From: Candidatus Bathyarchaeota archaeon
GTDB taxonomy: Archaea > Thermoproteota > Bathyarchaeia > Bathyarchaeales > Bathycorpusculaceae
Assembly: GCA_903901015.1 (NCBI GenBank)
Contig: CAIUPH010000026.1
Span: 62,001 to 126,000 of the forward strand
Direction: 5' to 3'
DNA: 64,000 nt
The notes under the pieces were generated by a model. That model was not told the origin of the DNA and searched no databases. It was given only the letters and a program-made list of their open reading frames with translations. Below, one piece after another: positions 1-9,094 of this stretch. The first letter of the stretch is position 1. Each line of letters starts with the position of its first letter. Position numbers and translations under genes: made by a program.

Positions 1-1
1 T

Positions 2-424
2 GTTCCCGCAGTTTCCGACGCAAGCCAAAGCGCATGGATGCAATATGTCTACATGCAGAAACCAAAACCAACAGACGCAACCGGTGTACCTATTACTCTC
101 AGCGTTATCGACTCCAATGGAAACTTGAGGCAAATTGGCTCAACGACAAGCGATACCAGCGGCATGTTTACCTACACATGGATGCCGGATATCCAAGGCA
201 ACTACACAGTAATCGCTACATTTGCAGGTTCACAATCTTACTGGGGATCATCTGCTGAAACATCGTTCTATGCATCTGCAGTACATGCAACACCAACACC
301 AACTACTTCACAAACAAACCTGGCAACGACATCAGATTTAATAACGTACATGGCAGTAGGCGTGATCGCTATAATCATTGCAATAGCCGTAGTCGGATTG
401 CTCATACTCAGAAAACGACCATAA
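2..424 (+). CDS. C-terminal part of a secreted PQQ-propeller/Ig-like surface protein (5' truncated)
   Basis: The reading frame is open from base 2, so the gene begins before the window and only about 140 residues remain. They match the C-termini of the two full-length paralogues downstream: an Ig-like domain containing VPAVSDAS and VYMQKPKPTD, a Thr/Pro-rich linker, one hydrophobic membrane segment and a final RKRP tail. The layout implies an extracellular protein held in the membrane by its C-terminus. An ATG at 38 is internal and should not be taken as the start. The gene is followed by the first copy of the conserved 3' element. Function unknown; binding or scaffolding at the cell surface is inferred. 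Confidence 0.85.
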   Translation, partial: VPAVSDASQSAWMQYVYMQKPKPTDATGVPITLSVIDSNGNLRQIGSTTSDTSGMFTYTWMPDIQGNYTVIATFAGSQSYWGSSAETSFYASAVHATPTPTTSQTNLATTSDLITYMAVGVIAIIIAIAVVGLLILRKRP

Positions 425-436
425 ACAAATCAAACC

Positions 437-592
437 AAAAACTATCTTTCCCCTTTTTTAGTCCTTTAAAAAATTCGTGTTGGAGAACAGTGGGGGGCTG
501 AGTGGGCTCTGGTTAGAATTCACAACAATAGCCATAAGAGCGTTTGCATCGCTCTTTTCTCCAAATTGGTCCAGAGCCTCAGCAAACCCTCA
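437..592 (+). ncRNA. candidate structured 3' RNA element, copy 1
   Basis: This block begins about 13 nt after the stop codon. A pyrimidine/T-rich start (CTTTCCCCTTTTTTAG) is followed by a hairpin system: GCTGAG 497-502 pairs with CTCAGC 578-583, GCTCTGG 506-512 pairs with CCAGAGC 571-577, and an inner hairpin AAGAGCG 536-542 pairs with CGCTCTT 550-556. The same structure recurs after the next two paralogues. It could be a terminator, an mRNA-stabilising 3' UTR element or an independent small RNA. No known family is recognised. The rest of the gap (593-810) shows nothing identifiable. Confidence 0.55.
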
Positions 593-810
593 CGATACTC
601 ACAATGCGTAGAAATTGGAATGAGGATTGAGAATTATTCCCTTTCTTTTTTCAATGGCAACTAGTTGAACCTCTGTCAAGTGGAGATTTTCCGCAAAATC
701 ATTTGTGCTTTTAGCTGAGGAACTACAAGTGGGCCAAATGATGATGTTTTAGTGTACAATACTGCCAATAGACAGGGAAAGTACGCCTTGGGAATATTGC
801 TTTGCCATCA

Positions 811-879
811 CGATAGGTGAGTGTGGCTTATTAGCCCTCTCTGCAATTGCCTAACTTACAAAAATAGGAGAAGAAAAAA
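811..879 (+). promoter_or_regulatory. 5' leader with conserved CTTATTAGCCCTC motif and Shine-Dalgarno
   Basis: The leader shares CTTATTAGCCCTC (828-840) with the leader of the third paralogue at about 5010. Here GGCT-TATT-AGCC forms a small hairpin. GGAG at 867-870 lies 9 nt before the ATG at 880 and fixes the start. The shared motif suggests common regulation of the paralogues. Confidence 0.45.
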
Positions 880-3642
880 ATGAAATTAAAAACCAAAACT
901 TCGGCTCTTGCAATTGCTATATTTCTGATAATTACAATTGGAACATCAATGATGTTATTGCCAACTACTAATGCACATACACCCGTATGGCAGGTTCCGA
1001 CATTTGCCTTCGTGCAGGTCGTGCCTAACCCTATAGGTGTTGGTCAGACCGCAACCGTTTACATGTGGTTATCCAACACTTACGACAACGAACTGATTAC
1101 CAACAATTATCGTTTTCGAAACTACACGCTCACAATTACTTCACCAAACGATACATCCAACACAATAATCTTTCCGTACGTTTCAGATACCACCTCAAAC
1201 ATGTTCTACTCCTTCACACCCACATCGGTAGGCACTTACAGCTTTAATTTCACATATCCAGGACAGACATTGACCACCGACAACTCTCTTCCAACTTCAG
1301 CATACATAAACGACACTTATCTGCCTAGTTCATCAACCTGCACATGCACAGTTCAACAAGACCAAATTTCAAGCATTCCAGAACCACCGCTTCCAACTGA
1401 ATATTGGACCCGGCCAATTTACGGTGAAAACGTCTACTGGTACTCGATATCCTCAAACTGGCTAGGCACAGGCTCAGCAGGCTATAGCACAGGCGCAGCA
1501 GGATGCAATTATCCCCCAGGTAACGCAATAGGACCACAAACTAACCATGTTATGTGGACATACCCAATTGACATGGGCGGAGTGGTCGGCAACAATGGTT
1601 ACCAAAATATTGGCGTGACAAACTTCGACGGGTCAGCATACAACGCACGGTTCACTAACCCCATAATAATCAACGGCTATCTATACTACACAATGCCCGT
1701 GTCATTCACAGGCGGAACCACTGGAAAAACTGTCTGCCAAGATTTGCGAACAGGAAAAATCATATGGACCAGCACTCAAATACCTGCTCTATCCTTTGGC
1801 TATGTCTATGACCTCGAAGACCCTGACCAGCATGGTGCTTATCCTCCGATACTCTTCACTTCCAACTTCGCTCGAGCCTTTGACGCATACACAGGCGACC
1901 CATTATTCAACGTTACAGGAGTTCCAACCGGCACAGCAGTTGTAGGTCCAAATGGCGAACAGCTAAAACTTATCTTGACAAACAACGGCAACTCAACTAA
2001 CCCAGTGATGTATCTGAGCGAGTGGAACTCATCCAGAATTTGGGAAACATGGATGAACCCATGGACTAATGGAGTCATTACGAGTCCAACGTTATACAAC
2101 GACTCAACAACTACTGGCGCCAGTTTAACAACCACTCAAGCGCAGTATGCAAGCGTTACGCAGCCAGCAATATCCGCGCCTGCAGGCAACGACCCGAATC
2201 TACCCGCAACCAATAACTATGTGATATATGGCAACGTTGTAAACTCAAGCAGTTCACTCTACACCTATGACTGGAACATTTCGCTATCATGGCTCAACAC
2301 TATCACACCCGTGCCAACTATAGTTGCAGGCTGGGCAGGCGACAGAGTGCTTCTCAGAAGCGGAACGACTCCATCAGGAACCTCACAAACACCCTACACG
2401 TACTACGCAGTAAACCTAAATGCTTCAACAGGAACAGTGGGCAACATAATATGGAGCAAAACACTTCAGCCACCAGCAGGCAACATCACCGTCAGCTACA
2501 GTGGGCCAGCCAACAGTGACCCAACAAACGGAGTCTTCGTCGAATTCTACAAGGAAACAATGCAGTTTGTCGGCTACAACTTGAATACAGGTGACAAACT
2601 TTGGGGTCCAGTAGGCGACCAATCACAACAACAACTGATGTACTACAACTCAGGCTACAACAGCGGAGGAAACGAAAACGGCGCAGCAATCGCCTACAAC
2701 AAACTCTACTACGACGGATTCGGAGGAGTAATGTCCTGCTATGACCTACAAACCGGTGATTTACTGTGGACTTACGGTAACGGCGGCACAGGCAACACCA
2801 CAAACAGCGGCTTTGAAGTCCCAGGTCCATACCCAACATCAATAATGGCTATCGGTAACGGAATAATCTACACAACCACCACTGAACACACTGTTAACAG
2901 TCCAATCTACAAAGGAGGATTAGAACGCGCCATTAACGCCACAAACGGCAAGGAACTCTGGACTCTCGACCTAGTCACATCTGAAGCTGGCTCACCAAGT
3001 TCAGCTTTAGAAACTGGTGCCATCGCAGACGGCTTCTCTGTTAGCTTAAATGGCTACGACAACCAAATTTACTGTGTTGGTCAAGGACCAAGCGCAATAA
3101 CAGTCAACGCGCCATCAGCAGGACTATCCTTTGGTCAATCTCTGGTAATCTCAGGAAAAGTAACAGACATTTCTTCCGGAACAAATCAAGACGAGCAAAC
3201 AGCCAAATTCCCTAATGGTGTTCCAGTGGCTTCTGACGCAAGCATGGGCAACTGGATGCAATACGTCTACGAACAACATCCTCTTCCAACAAACTTCACA
3301 GGCGTTCCAGTGACAATCAGTGTATTAGACGCAAACAACAATTACCGAGAAATAGGCCATGCCACTACAGATTCAAGCGGAACCTATCATGTGACGTGGA
3401 CACCTGATATTTCGGGCACATATACAGTCTATGCGAACTTTGACGGAACCAATAGTTACTGGCCATCACACGCTGTAACAGCATTCAGCGTTGACCCAGC
3501 AGCATCAACAACAACACCACAGCCAACACAAGCACCTACAAGCGCTGACTTATACTTCGTCCCAGCAATCGCAGGTCTATTCGTTGCAATCATCGTAGTC
3601 GGTGCTTTACTAGCAATCCTGTTGCTTAGAAAGAGACCTTAA
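880..3642 (+). CDS. secreted PQQ-like beta-propeller protein with C-terminal Ig-like domain and membrane anchor
   Basis: 920 aa. Residues 1-32 form a signal peptide (hydrophobic core 9-27, likely cleavage after TNA). An N-terminal Ig-like region follows. The middle carries propeller-blade motifs typical of PQQ/outer-membrane-barrel-assembly-like repeats: DLRTGKIIWT, NLNTGDKLWG, DLQTGDLLWTYG and INATNGKELWTL. The C-terminus has a second Ig-like domain, a Thr/Pro/Gln linker, one transmembrane helix and RKRP. The ATG at 880 is supported by GGAG. The protein should sit outside the cell on the membrane. PQQ-fold proteins can bind a quinone cofactor or act only as scaffolds, and no cofactor residues were identified. 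It is paralogous to the genes on either side. Confidence 0.85.
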   Translation: MKLKTKTSALAIAIFLIITIGTSMMLLPTTNAHTPVWQVPTFAFVQVVPNPIGVGQTATVYMWLSNTYDNELITNNYRFRNYTLTITSPNDTSNTIIFPYVSDTTSNMFYSFTPTSVGTYSFNFTYPGQTLTTDNSLPTSAYINDTYLPSSSTCTCTVQQDQISSIPEPPLPTEYWTRPIYGENVYWYSISSNWLGTGSAGYSTGAAGCNYPPGNAIGPQTNHVMWTYPIDMGGVVGNNGYQNIGVTNFDGSAYNARFTNPIIINGYLYYTMPVSFTGGTTGKTVCQDLRTGKIIWTSTQIPALSFGYVYDLEDPDQHGAYPPILFTSNFARAFDAYTGDPLFNVTGVPTGTAVVGPNGEQLKLILTNNGNSTNPVMYLSEWNSSRIWETWMNPWTNGVITSPTLYNDSTTTGASLTTTQAQYASVTQPAISAPAGNDPNLPATNNYVIYGNVVNSSSSLYTYDWNISLSWLNTITPVPTIVAGWAGDRVLLRSGTTPSGTSQTPYTYYAVNLNASTGTVGNIIWSKTLQPPAGNITVSYSGPANSDPTNGVFVEFYKETMQFVGYNLNTGDKLWGPVGDQSQQQLMYYNSGYNSGGNENGAAIAYNKLYYDGFGGVMSCYDLQTGDLLWTYGNGGTGNTTNSGFEVPGPYPTSIMAIGNGIIYTTTTEHTVNSPIYKGGLERAINATNGKELWTLDLVTSEAGSPSSALETGAIADGFSVSLNGYDNQIYCVGQGPSAITVNAPSAGLSFGQSLVISGKVTDISSGTNQDEQTAKFPNGVPVASDASMGNWMQYVYEQHPLPTNFTGVPVTISVLDANNNYREIGHATTDSSGTYHVTWTPDISGTYTVYANFDGTNSYWPSHAVTAFSVDPAASTTTPQPTQAPTSADLYFVPAIAGLFVAIIVVGALLAILLLRKRP

Positions 3643-3653
3643 AAAATAAAACA

Positions 3654-3822
3654 AAAACTATCTTTCCCCTTTTTTAGTCCTTTAAAAGAATTCGTGTTGG
3701 AGAGAAGTTGGGGCTGAGTGGGCTCTGGTTAGGATTCACGAATACTAGCCATAGTTGTCGTGTAGAGCGTTTGTATTGCTCTTTTCTCCTTAATTGGATC
3801 CAGAGCCTCAGCAAACCCCTCT
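3654..3822 (+). ncRNA. candidate structured 3' RNA element, copy 2
   Basis: Second copy, starting 12 nt after the stop codon. GCTGAG 3713-3718 pairs with CTCAGC 3807-3812, and GCTCTGG 3722-3728 pairs with CCAGAGC 3800-3806. The inner hairpin AGAGCG 3764-3769 pairs with TGCTCT 3777-3782, where a C-to-T change leaves a G-U pair. The region between the hairpins differs more from copies 1 and 3, while all stems are kept. Confidence 0.55.
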
Positions 3823-3937
3823 TTTATGCTTCTTCGGAATACTCACTTTTTTTAAGTTGACGCTGGGGATGGGTTCGGTCCCTGCTAGCAAGAAGCTTTG
3901 CTTTGAAAGGTTTCGGGTACGATTCGTTTTGTTGTCT

Positions 3938-4207
3938 TTAAGCTAGACCCATGTGTTTTATGAACGTCAAGACATTTTCATACTCTTTCAGGTATTGTTT
4001 TCCTTTTTCAGTAAGCCTCAGTGAAGTCTCGTCATCAATCAATCCAAGATCTTTAAGGTCGCCGATGTATTTCTTTAAACGGTCATACGAGACATTAATT
4101 TTCATTTGAACCCGCGTTAGTACTATTCGATCGTTTTTAGATTCGTCGTTTAGCACTAAGAGTAACTCACCCAAGATTGTGATTCTATCTCGTCGTAAAG
4201 TCTTCAT
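3938..4207 (-). CDS. small winged-helix DNA-binding protein
   Basis: 89 aa, a single winged-helix domain: RDRITILGELLLVL as helix 1, a recognition region around NVSYDRLKKYIGDLKDLGLI, and a wing ending SLRLTEKGKQYL. This matches the archaeal ArnR1-like/HTH_45 group of one-domain regulators. It starts 1 nt after the stop of the upstream 7-TM gene, so the two are surely co-transcribed and may form a membrane-sensor/regulator pair (inference). Target genes are unknown; the flanking propeller genes are candidates by position. Confidence 0.8.
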   Translation of the reverse strand: MKTLRRDRITILGELLLVLNDESKNDRIVLTRVQMKINVSYDRLKKYIGDLKDLGLIDDETSLRLTEKGKQYLKEYENVLTFIKHMGLA

Positions 4208-4208
4208 T

Positions 4209-4883
4209 CTATGTTTCCTTTTTCGGTGACTTATAAAATGTTAAATATGCAACGGAAAGGAAAATTGCCAACCCACTCAATCGAAGTGCCAGTGCCCCCC
4301 ACCACGCAACCATACTTGCATCGGTCGCCCAAATTATAAGTGAGTACTGGCTTATTGCGAGCAGGCTGTAGCCTAAAGGAGTCAATAGCGATATTGAATC
4401 TGGCTTTGCTAAATGGCTCCTAACTGTACTAATTATCACGTAGGTAAGAGAAATAATTATGAAAATGCGAACATATGATGAGGCGATCCGGTAGTTATCG
4501 AAGTTAAATTGGGGCATGAAAATTATTGCTATAACGGATGATATGATAGCGACGGCGATTAGACTGAACGCAATATTCCATGAAAGTTGGCTATTCTTGG
4601 AAGTCTTCTTTGAAAAGTAATAAGTGGCTGCAAGGAAGATAAATGAAAAAGTTCTTGCTATGAGTTGGACCCATAGGAGGTCGTCTGATAAAAAAGAAGG
4701 TTGGGCATAAGTTATGGCTGAGAAAAAGTAGGATGCGCCAAGCAAGCCGAAGGCAAGAGGCAAGCCAACATATTGCTCCTTTCTTGTGAAACGGTACGGT
4801 TTGGTCATGAACCATACAAGGGTGAAGCATAGAATCGCCGAAGTAACTTCATATATGACTCGAAACTCTTCGTATTGGGGCAT
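4209..4883 (-). CDS. seven-TM membrane protein of unknown function
   Basis: 224 aa with about seven hydrophobic segments (roughly residues 10-25, 37-57, 68-88, 100-120, 134-153, 165-182, 194-213), no signal peptide and a short charged C-terminus (KSPKKET). No catalytic motif is seen. The arrangement resembles the integral-membrane sensory modules found in front of kinases, but here no kinase follows. The next gene, 1 nt away, is a winged-helix regulator. A sensing role is inferred from that context only. The start is the ATG at 4883. Confidence 0.6.
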   Translation of the reverse strand: MPQYEEFRVIYEVTSAILCFTLVWFMTKPYRFTRKEQYVGLPLAFGLLGASYFFSAITYAQPSFLSDDLLWVQLIARTFSFIFLAATYYFSKKTSKNSQLSWNIAFSLIAVAIISSVIAIIFMPQFNFDNYRIASSYVRIFIIISLTYVIISTVRSHLAKPDSISLLTPLGYSLLAISQYSLIIWATDASMVAWWGALALRLSGLAIFLSVAYLTFYKSPKKET

Positions 4884-5000
4884 ACCAATTATTAGTTTCG
4901 TTATTTCTTATCTGTCTTTCTTTCGCTTTTTAGTTAAAATCACATGAGCATTCTTGTCTGTAATCCAAAAAAGATGACATTTTTTTGTATGCACTACAGA

Positions 5001-5068
5001 GGAGTGAGTCTTATTAGCCCTCACCATCGAGTTTAAAGGCACAAACACTTTAAGGAGAAGAAGAAAAA
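5001..5068 (+). promoter_or_regulatory. 5' leader with conserved motif and Shine-Dalgarno
   Basis: GTGAG (5004-5008) can pair with CTCAC (5019-5023), enclosing TCTTATTAGC. The core CTTATTAGCCCTC is the same as in the leader at 828-840. AAGGAG at 5052-5057 lies upstream of a TTG start at 5069. Confidence 0.45.
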
Positions 5069-7816
5069 TTGCAAATTGTTAATAGCAAGAAAACAACAGC
5101 TTCAACGATTGCATTTGTCATAATTCTGATAATCGGCATGCAATTATTCTTAGCGCCATCTACCAATGCACACACACCCGTATGGAATATTCCATCTTTT
5201 GCGTACGTGACCGTTGCGCCATCGCCAGTAGGTGTAGGGCAGACCGTTCAAGTATACATGTGGGTGGATACTCCTATGCCAAGTGCAGCACTTACAAACG
5301 ACATCAGACGTCATGGCTACACATTAACGATCACTGCTCCTAACGGCCACGTTGACACAGAAACGTGGAATACAATCACTGATACAACCGGGATTCAGTA
5401 TTTCTCATATACCCCCGACCAAACCGGTAACTACAGCCTCTTTTTCAAATATGCAGGCGAAACATACACTTGGACCGGAACCTATCAAGGCGATGTTTTT
5501 TCATCAGCTAACGCAACAACCACACTTAGCGTAACTGACACACAGCTACCACAGCCCAAGGACACTTATCCTCTTCCAACCGAATACTGGACACGCCCGA
5601 TTGAAGGACAAAACACATACTGGTTCTCTATCTCATCAAACTGGCTAAACGTACCATGGATACGTACTGGTGCGACAGTCACTGGCGGTGCAGGCTACGG
5701 AAGATATCAACAAGACGGCACAGCACCAAACAGCGCACACGTAATGTGGACAAAAGAGATTCAATTCGGCGGAGTCGTCGGAGGCAATGACACACTTGTT
5801 GCAGGCGAAACATACTACATGGGCGGCTCATACAACGTCAGATTCAGCAACGCAATAGTGATGCAAGGCTACCTCTATTACCAAGAGCCATACGGTAACG
5901 GCGGTAGCGGCGGCGACTACTTAGCAGTAAACATTAGGACAGGCGAAGAACTCTGGCGCATAAACGCATCCGCAACAGGCGTCTCTCTTGTACCAACCTT
6001 TGGCTATCTGCCATCATTCGATTCAGGTAACCAACACGGAGTATTGCCCAACGGTCTACTGATTGCTACACAGACTCTATCAGGCGGTGTTACCGCTTGG
6101 CGCGGGTATGACCCAAGAACAGGCGTCCTCACATCGATGAACGTCACCTATGTACCTTCAGGCACAACACAAGCCGCAACCCTAGCCGCGTCAACAGGTT
6201 CAGCAGTATCAGTCGCAGGTTTACAGGGTGAAGAACTCATTTACACCGTAACCAACTGCGGAACCGCAACCAACCCACAGTACTATCTATCGCAATGGAA
6301 TTCATCCGACGTAATAGGCTGGAATAACGCTTTCACCCCCACAAGCTGGTATTCTGGACAAATTAACGCAAACGTACCATTAACACCGGCAAGACCAACA
6401 ACTTCAGCAGGCACAGGCAACGCTTGGAACTGGAACGGAACCGCTTGGGCAATAACGTCATCAACGCTAGCAACGTCCACAAACCCATCATATGACTGGA
6501 ACGTTTCAATTCCGTCACTTGGAGGATCAACAGTATGGAACGTCTACAGAGATGCTTACCTCAACGATATAATGATTGCAATTCAGGGAAGCCTTGGAGC
6601 AGGTCCAAGAACACTCGAAACAGGCGACAACATCACAGCAATAAGCCTTAACCAAGCAACAGCAGGAAGAGTACTTTGGACAAAATCCTACCCAATTGCA
6701 CCAAACAATGAAACACGGCAGATAATCGCGGTCGACAATAAAGCACGAACATTTGTCACAGAAGACAAAGAAACACTGCTACTTACGGGCTACAGCTTAG
6801 TTGACGGCAGCCAAATATGGACTAACCAAAGAGCAGTCGCGGAATGGGACACAGTCAGAGAAGACACACTTTGTGCTTACGGAAACCTATACTGCGCTGG
6901 TTACGACGGAATACTCTACTGCATTAACGACGCAACTGGCAACCTGGAGTGGACTTATGGCAACGGCGGCGCAGGCAACAGCACCTATGAAGGACTCGGA
7001 ACAGCATACGGACACATGCCCATCTTCGTTGACGTAATTGCAGATGGCAAAGTAATCTTAGGAACCACAGAGCACTCGCCTAACTCGCCTTGGTACAAAG
7101 ACTCACGATACCGCGCCATAAACGCCACAGACGGAACAGAACTTTGGACACTGACAGGCTGGGGCACAGGTATGTATGTCGGCCAGTACGATATCACTGC
7201 AGACGGGTACTTCCTTTACCTTAACTGCTACGATATGCAAATATACTCAGTCGGCAAAGGCCCAAGCGAACTATCAGTGACAGCATCACCCAAAGTGTCG
7301 GCACTCGGCAGCAGCGTTATAATCGAAGGCACAGTAACCGACATAGCTTCAGGCACAAAACAGGACGACCAAGCAGCACGATTCCCCAACGGCGTCCCCG
7401 CAGTTTCAGATGCAAGCCAGAAAGCATGGATGGAATACGTTTACATGCAAAAGCCACGCCCAACTGACACAGTCGGCGTACCAGTTGTAATCAGCGTAAC
7501 CGACGCAAACAACAACACAAGACAAATCGGCACAGCAGTAAGCGACTCAAACGGCTTCTACAGCTTCAACTGGAAACCAGACATCGAAGGCAAATACGCA
7601 GTCTCCGCTTCATTCGCCGGATCAGAATCTTACTATCCATCCAACGCAGTGACCGCTTTCGCAATTGACCCGCAAGTCGCAACACCAACCCCACAACCCA
7701 CTATGCCACCATCTACCGCTGACACGTACTTCATTCCAGCAATCGCAGGCTTGTTTGTCTTAGTTATCGTAGTAGCCATTGTACTGGCTCTATTGATGCT
7801 AAGAAAACGACCATAA
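5069..7816 (+). CDS. secreted PQQ-like beta-propeller protein with C-terminal anchor (third paralogue)
   Basis: 915 aa from a TTG start with a good Shine-Dalgarno. Signal peptide 1-34 (cleavage after TNA), then HTPVWNIPSFAYV, the same mature N-terminus as the paralogue at 880. Propeller motifs include NIRTGEELWRI, NDATGNLEWTYG and INATDGTELWTL. The C-terminal Ig-like domain (VPAVSDAS, VYMQKPRPTD) closely matches the truncated first gene. One terminal transmembrane helix ends in RKRP. An extracellular, membrane-anchored protein is expected; ligand unknown. It is followed by the third copy of the 3' element. Confidence 0.85.
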   Translation: MQIVNSKKTTASTIAFVIILIIGMQLFLAPSTNAHTPVWNIPSFAYVTVAPSPVGVGQTVQVYMWVDTPMPSAALTNDIRRHGYTLTITAPNGHVDTETWNTITDTTGIQYFSYTPDQTGNYSLFFKYAGETYTWTGTYQGDVFSSANATTTLSVTDTQLPQPKDTYPLPTEYWTRPIEGQNTYWFSISSNWLNVPWIRTGATVTGGAGYGRYQQDGTAPNSAHVMWTKEIQFGGVVGGNDTLVAGETYYMGGSYNVRFSNAIVMQGYLYYQEPYGNGGSGGDYLAVNIRTGEELWRINASATGVSLVPTFGYLPSFDSGNQHGVLPNGLLIATQTLSGGVTAWRGYDPRTGVLTSMNVTYVPSGTTQAATLAASTGSAVSVAGLQGEELIYTVTNCGTATNPQYYLSQWNSSDVIGWNNAFTPTSWYSGQINANVPLTPARPTTSAGTGNAWNWNGTAWAITSSTLATSTNPSYDWNVSIPSLGGSTVWNVYRDAYLNDIMIAIQGSLGAGPRTLETGDNITAISLNQATAGRVLWTKSYPIAPNNETRQIIAVDNKARTFVTEDKETLLLTGYSLVDGSQIWTNQRAVAEWDTVREDTLCAYGNLYCAGYDGILYCINDATGNLEWTYGNGGAGNSTYEGLGTAYGHMPIFVDVIADGKVILGTTEHSPNSPWYKDSRYRAINATDGTELWTLTGWGTGMYVGQYDITADGYFLYLNCYDMQIYSVGKGPSELSVTASPKVSALGSSVIIEGTVTDIASGTKQDDQAARFPNGVPAVSDASQKAWMEYVYMQKPRPTDTVGVPVVISVTDANNNTRQIGTAVSDSNGFYSFNWKPDIEGKYAVSASFAGSESYYPSNAVTAFAIDPQVATPTPQPTMPPSTADTYFIPAIAGLFVLVIVVAIVLALLMLRKRP

Positions 7817-7825
7817 GCAAACAAA

Positions 7826-7985
7826 ACAAAAACTACCTTTCCCCTTTTTTAGTCCTTTTAAAAATTCGTGTTGGAGAGAAGTTGGGGCTGAGTGGGCTCT
7901 GGTTAAATTCACAACAATAGCCTAAAGGGCGTTTGCATTCGCTCTTTTCCCCAAATTGGTCCAGAGCCTCAGCAAACCCATCACA
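7826..7985 (+). ncRNA. candidate structured 3' RNA element, copy 3
   Basis: Third copy, starting 10 nt after the stop codon. GCTGAG 7887-7892 pairs with CTCAGC 7968-7973, and GCTCTGG 7896-7902 pairs with CCAGAGC 7961-7967. The inner hairpin AAGGGCG 7925-7931 pairs with CGCTCTT 7940-7946; an A-to-G change gives a G-U pair. The rest of this gap to 8268 shows no recognisable feature. Confidence 0.55.
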
Positions 7986-8268
7986 TCTCCAAACGCAAAC
8001 TTTCTGTTAGAACTTGCCGAAGGGTGCATTTTTTACCGTTATTTGACTAATTAGCCATAATTAAGACCGAATGGGTTCACATGCCGCCACTTGTTATATT
8101 ATCTTAGCTCCACCCAATGTAGCCCTTGAAAATTCGGATTTATTTTTTTTTGACCTCGAATCAGCTTTCAAATGGAATCTGTAGCTTGATATTTGTTTCT
8201 TTAGAACAATTAACTCCTTTGTCAATACACGATAAACTAAAATTATTTCGGTAAGCTATACGTACACT

Positions 8269-8975
8269 CTAAAGTGCTGCAAGTATAACTGCGATTATAC
8301 CGCTTAAGAATACTCCCTCGAACGTTCCTGCGCCGCCTATGCTTGCCATGGGCGCCCCGAGTTTTGGGATTTTGTGGAGGTTTAGAAAGTCAGCGCCTAT
8401 TAACGCGCCAAGGACCCCGAAACATACGCTATTACAAATGCTGAACTTGGGGCGAGAACGATAGTTGTTACGGCTGCAGTAATTGGCGGAATTAATGCAG
8501 GTGTAACTATGCCGACTCCCTTTACTGGTCTTGCAACCAAACGAGTAATGAAAGCAACAACCGCAACGCCCACAAGGCAATAGAGCATTATCGTGAAGGG
8601 TGCTTTGCTGAGTAGGTAAATGGAGACTGCTGTCGGAATCAGCGCCCCTCCGACGTTTACGGCGAGTGTGGTTACTGCGCAACCCTGCTGGAATCGAGGA
8701 ATACGGTAAGTAACTCCGAAAGAGTCGACGAATTCTTCCCTCACCACTTGAACCGACGTCTTCAACTTGACCAGTGGAATGATGATGAAGCTCCCGAGCA
8801 AAGTAGCCGCCAAGATAACGATTATCATCCAGGGGCTAAAACCCACGTCTGCGAAGGCAAAACTGATGACGCCGAAGAAAATCAGCCCCACCACAACTAG
8901 CAAGAGGAGAAAGAGCACGGCGTAGACTGGGTAGTTGTGGGAACGGTAAACAGTTTTTCCGCTTTCTTCACTCAC
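8269..8975 (-). pseudogene. DUF1614 membrane protein split by a single-base frameshift
   Basis: Two overlapping frames together give one DUF1614-type membrane protein of about 235 aa. The first (GTG start at 8975) runs to IAYVSGS and then stops at 8400. The second supplies the family C-terminus with [21 protein letters not shown] and [10 protein letters not shown]. One extra G in the GGGG run near 8419-8422 would restore the frame as SGVLGALIG. This could be an assembly or sequencing error, a real mutation, or a -1 slip. About six membrane helices are visible. The function of DUF1614 is unknown. Confidence 0.75.
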
Positions 8976-9094
8976 GGCTAAACCTCAAAGTTTCAATGAT
9001 AGTTCGAGCTAAAGAGTTTTTCAGTTTAGCAGACCACCAAATTTCCTCTTCACAAGGAGGTGCTGTGAGAGAACTGTTTCTATGTGTTTGACGG

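Noticed and set aside
2492-2842. Minus-strand ORF rich in Arg and Cys inside the propeller gene
   Set aside because: Shadow of the coding strand's codon pattern; no start signal and no domain.
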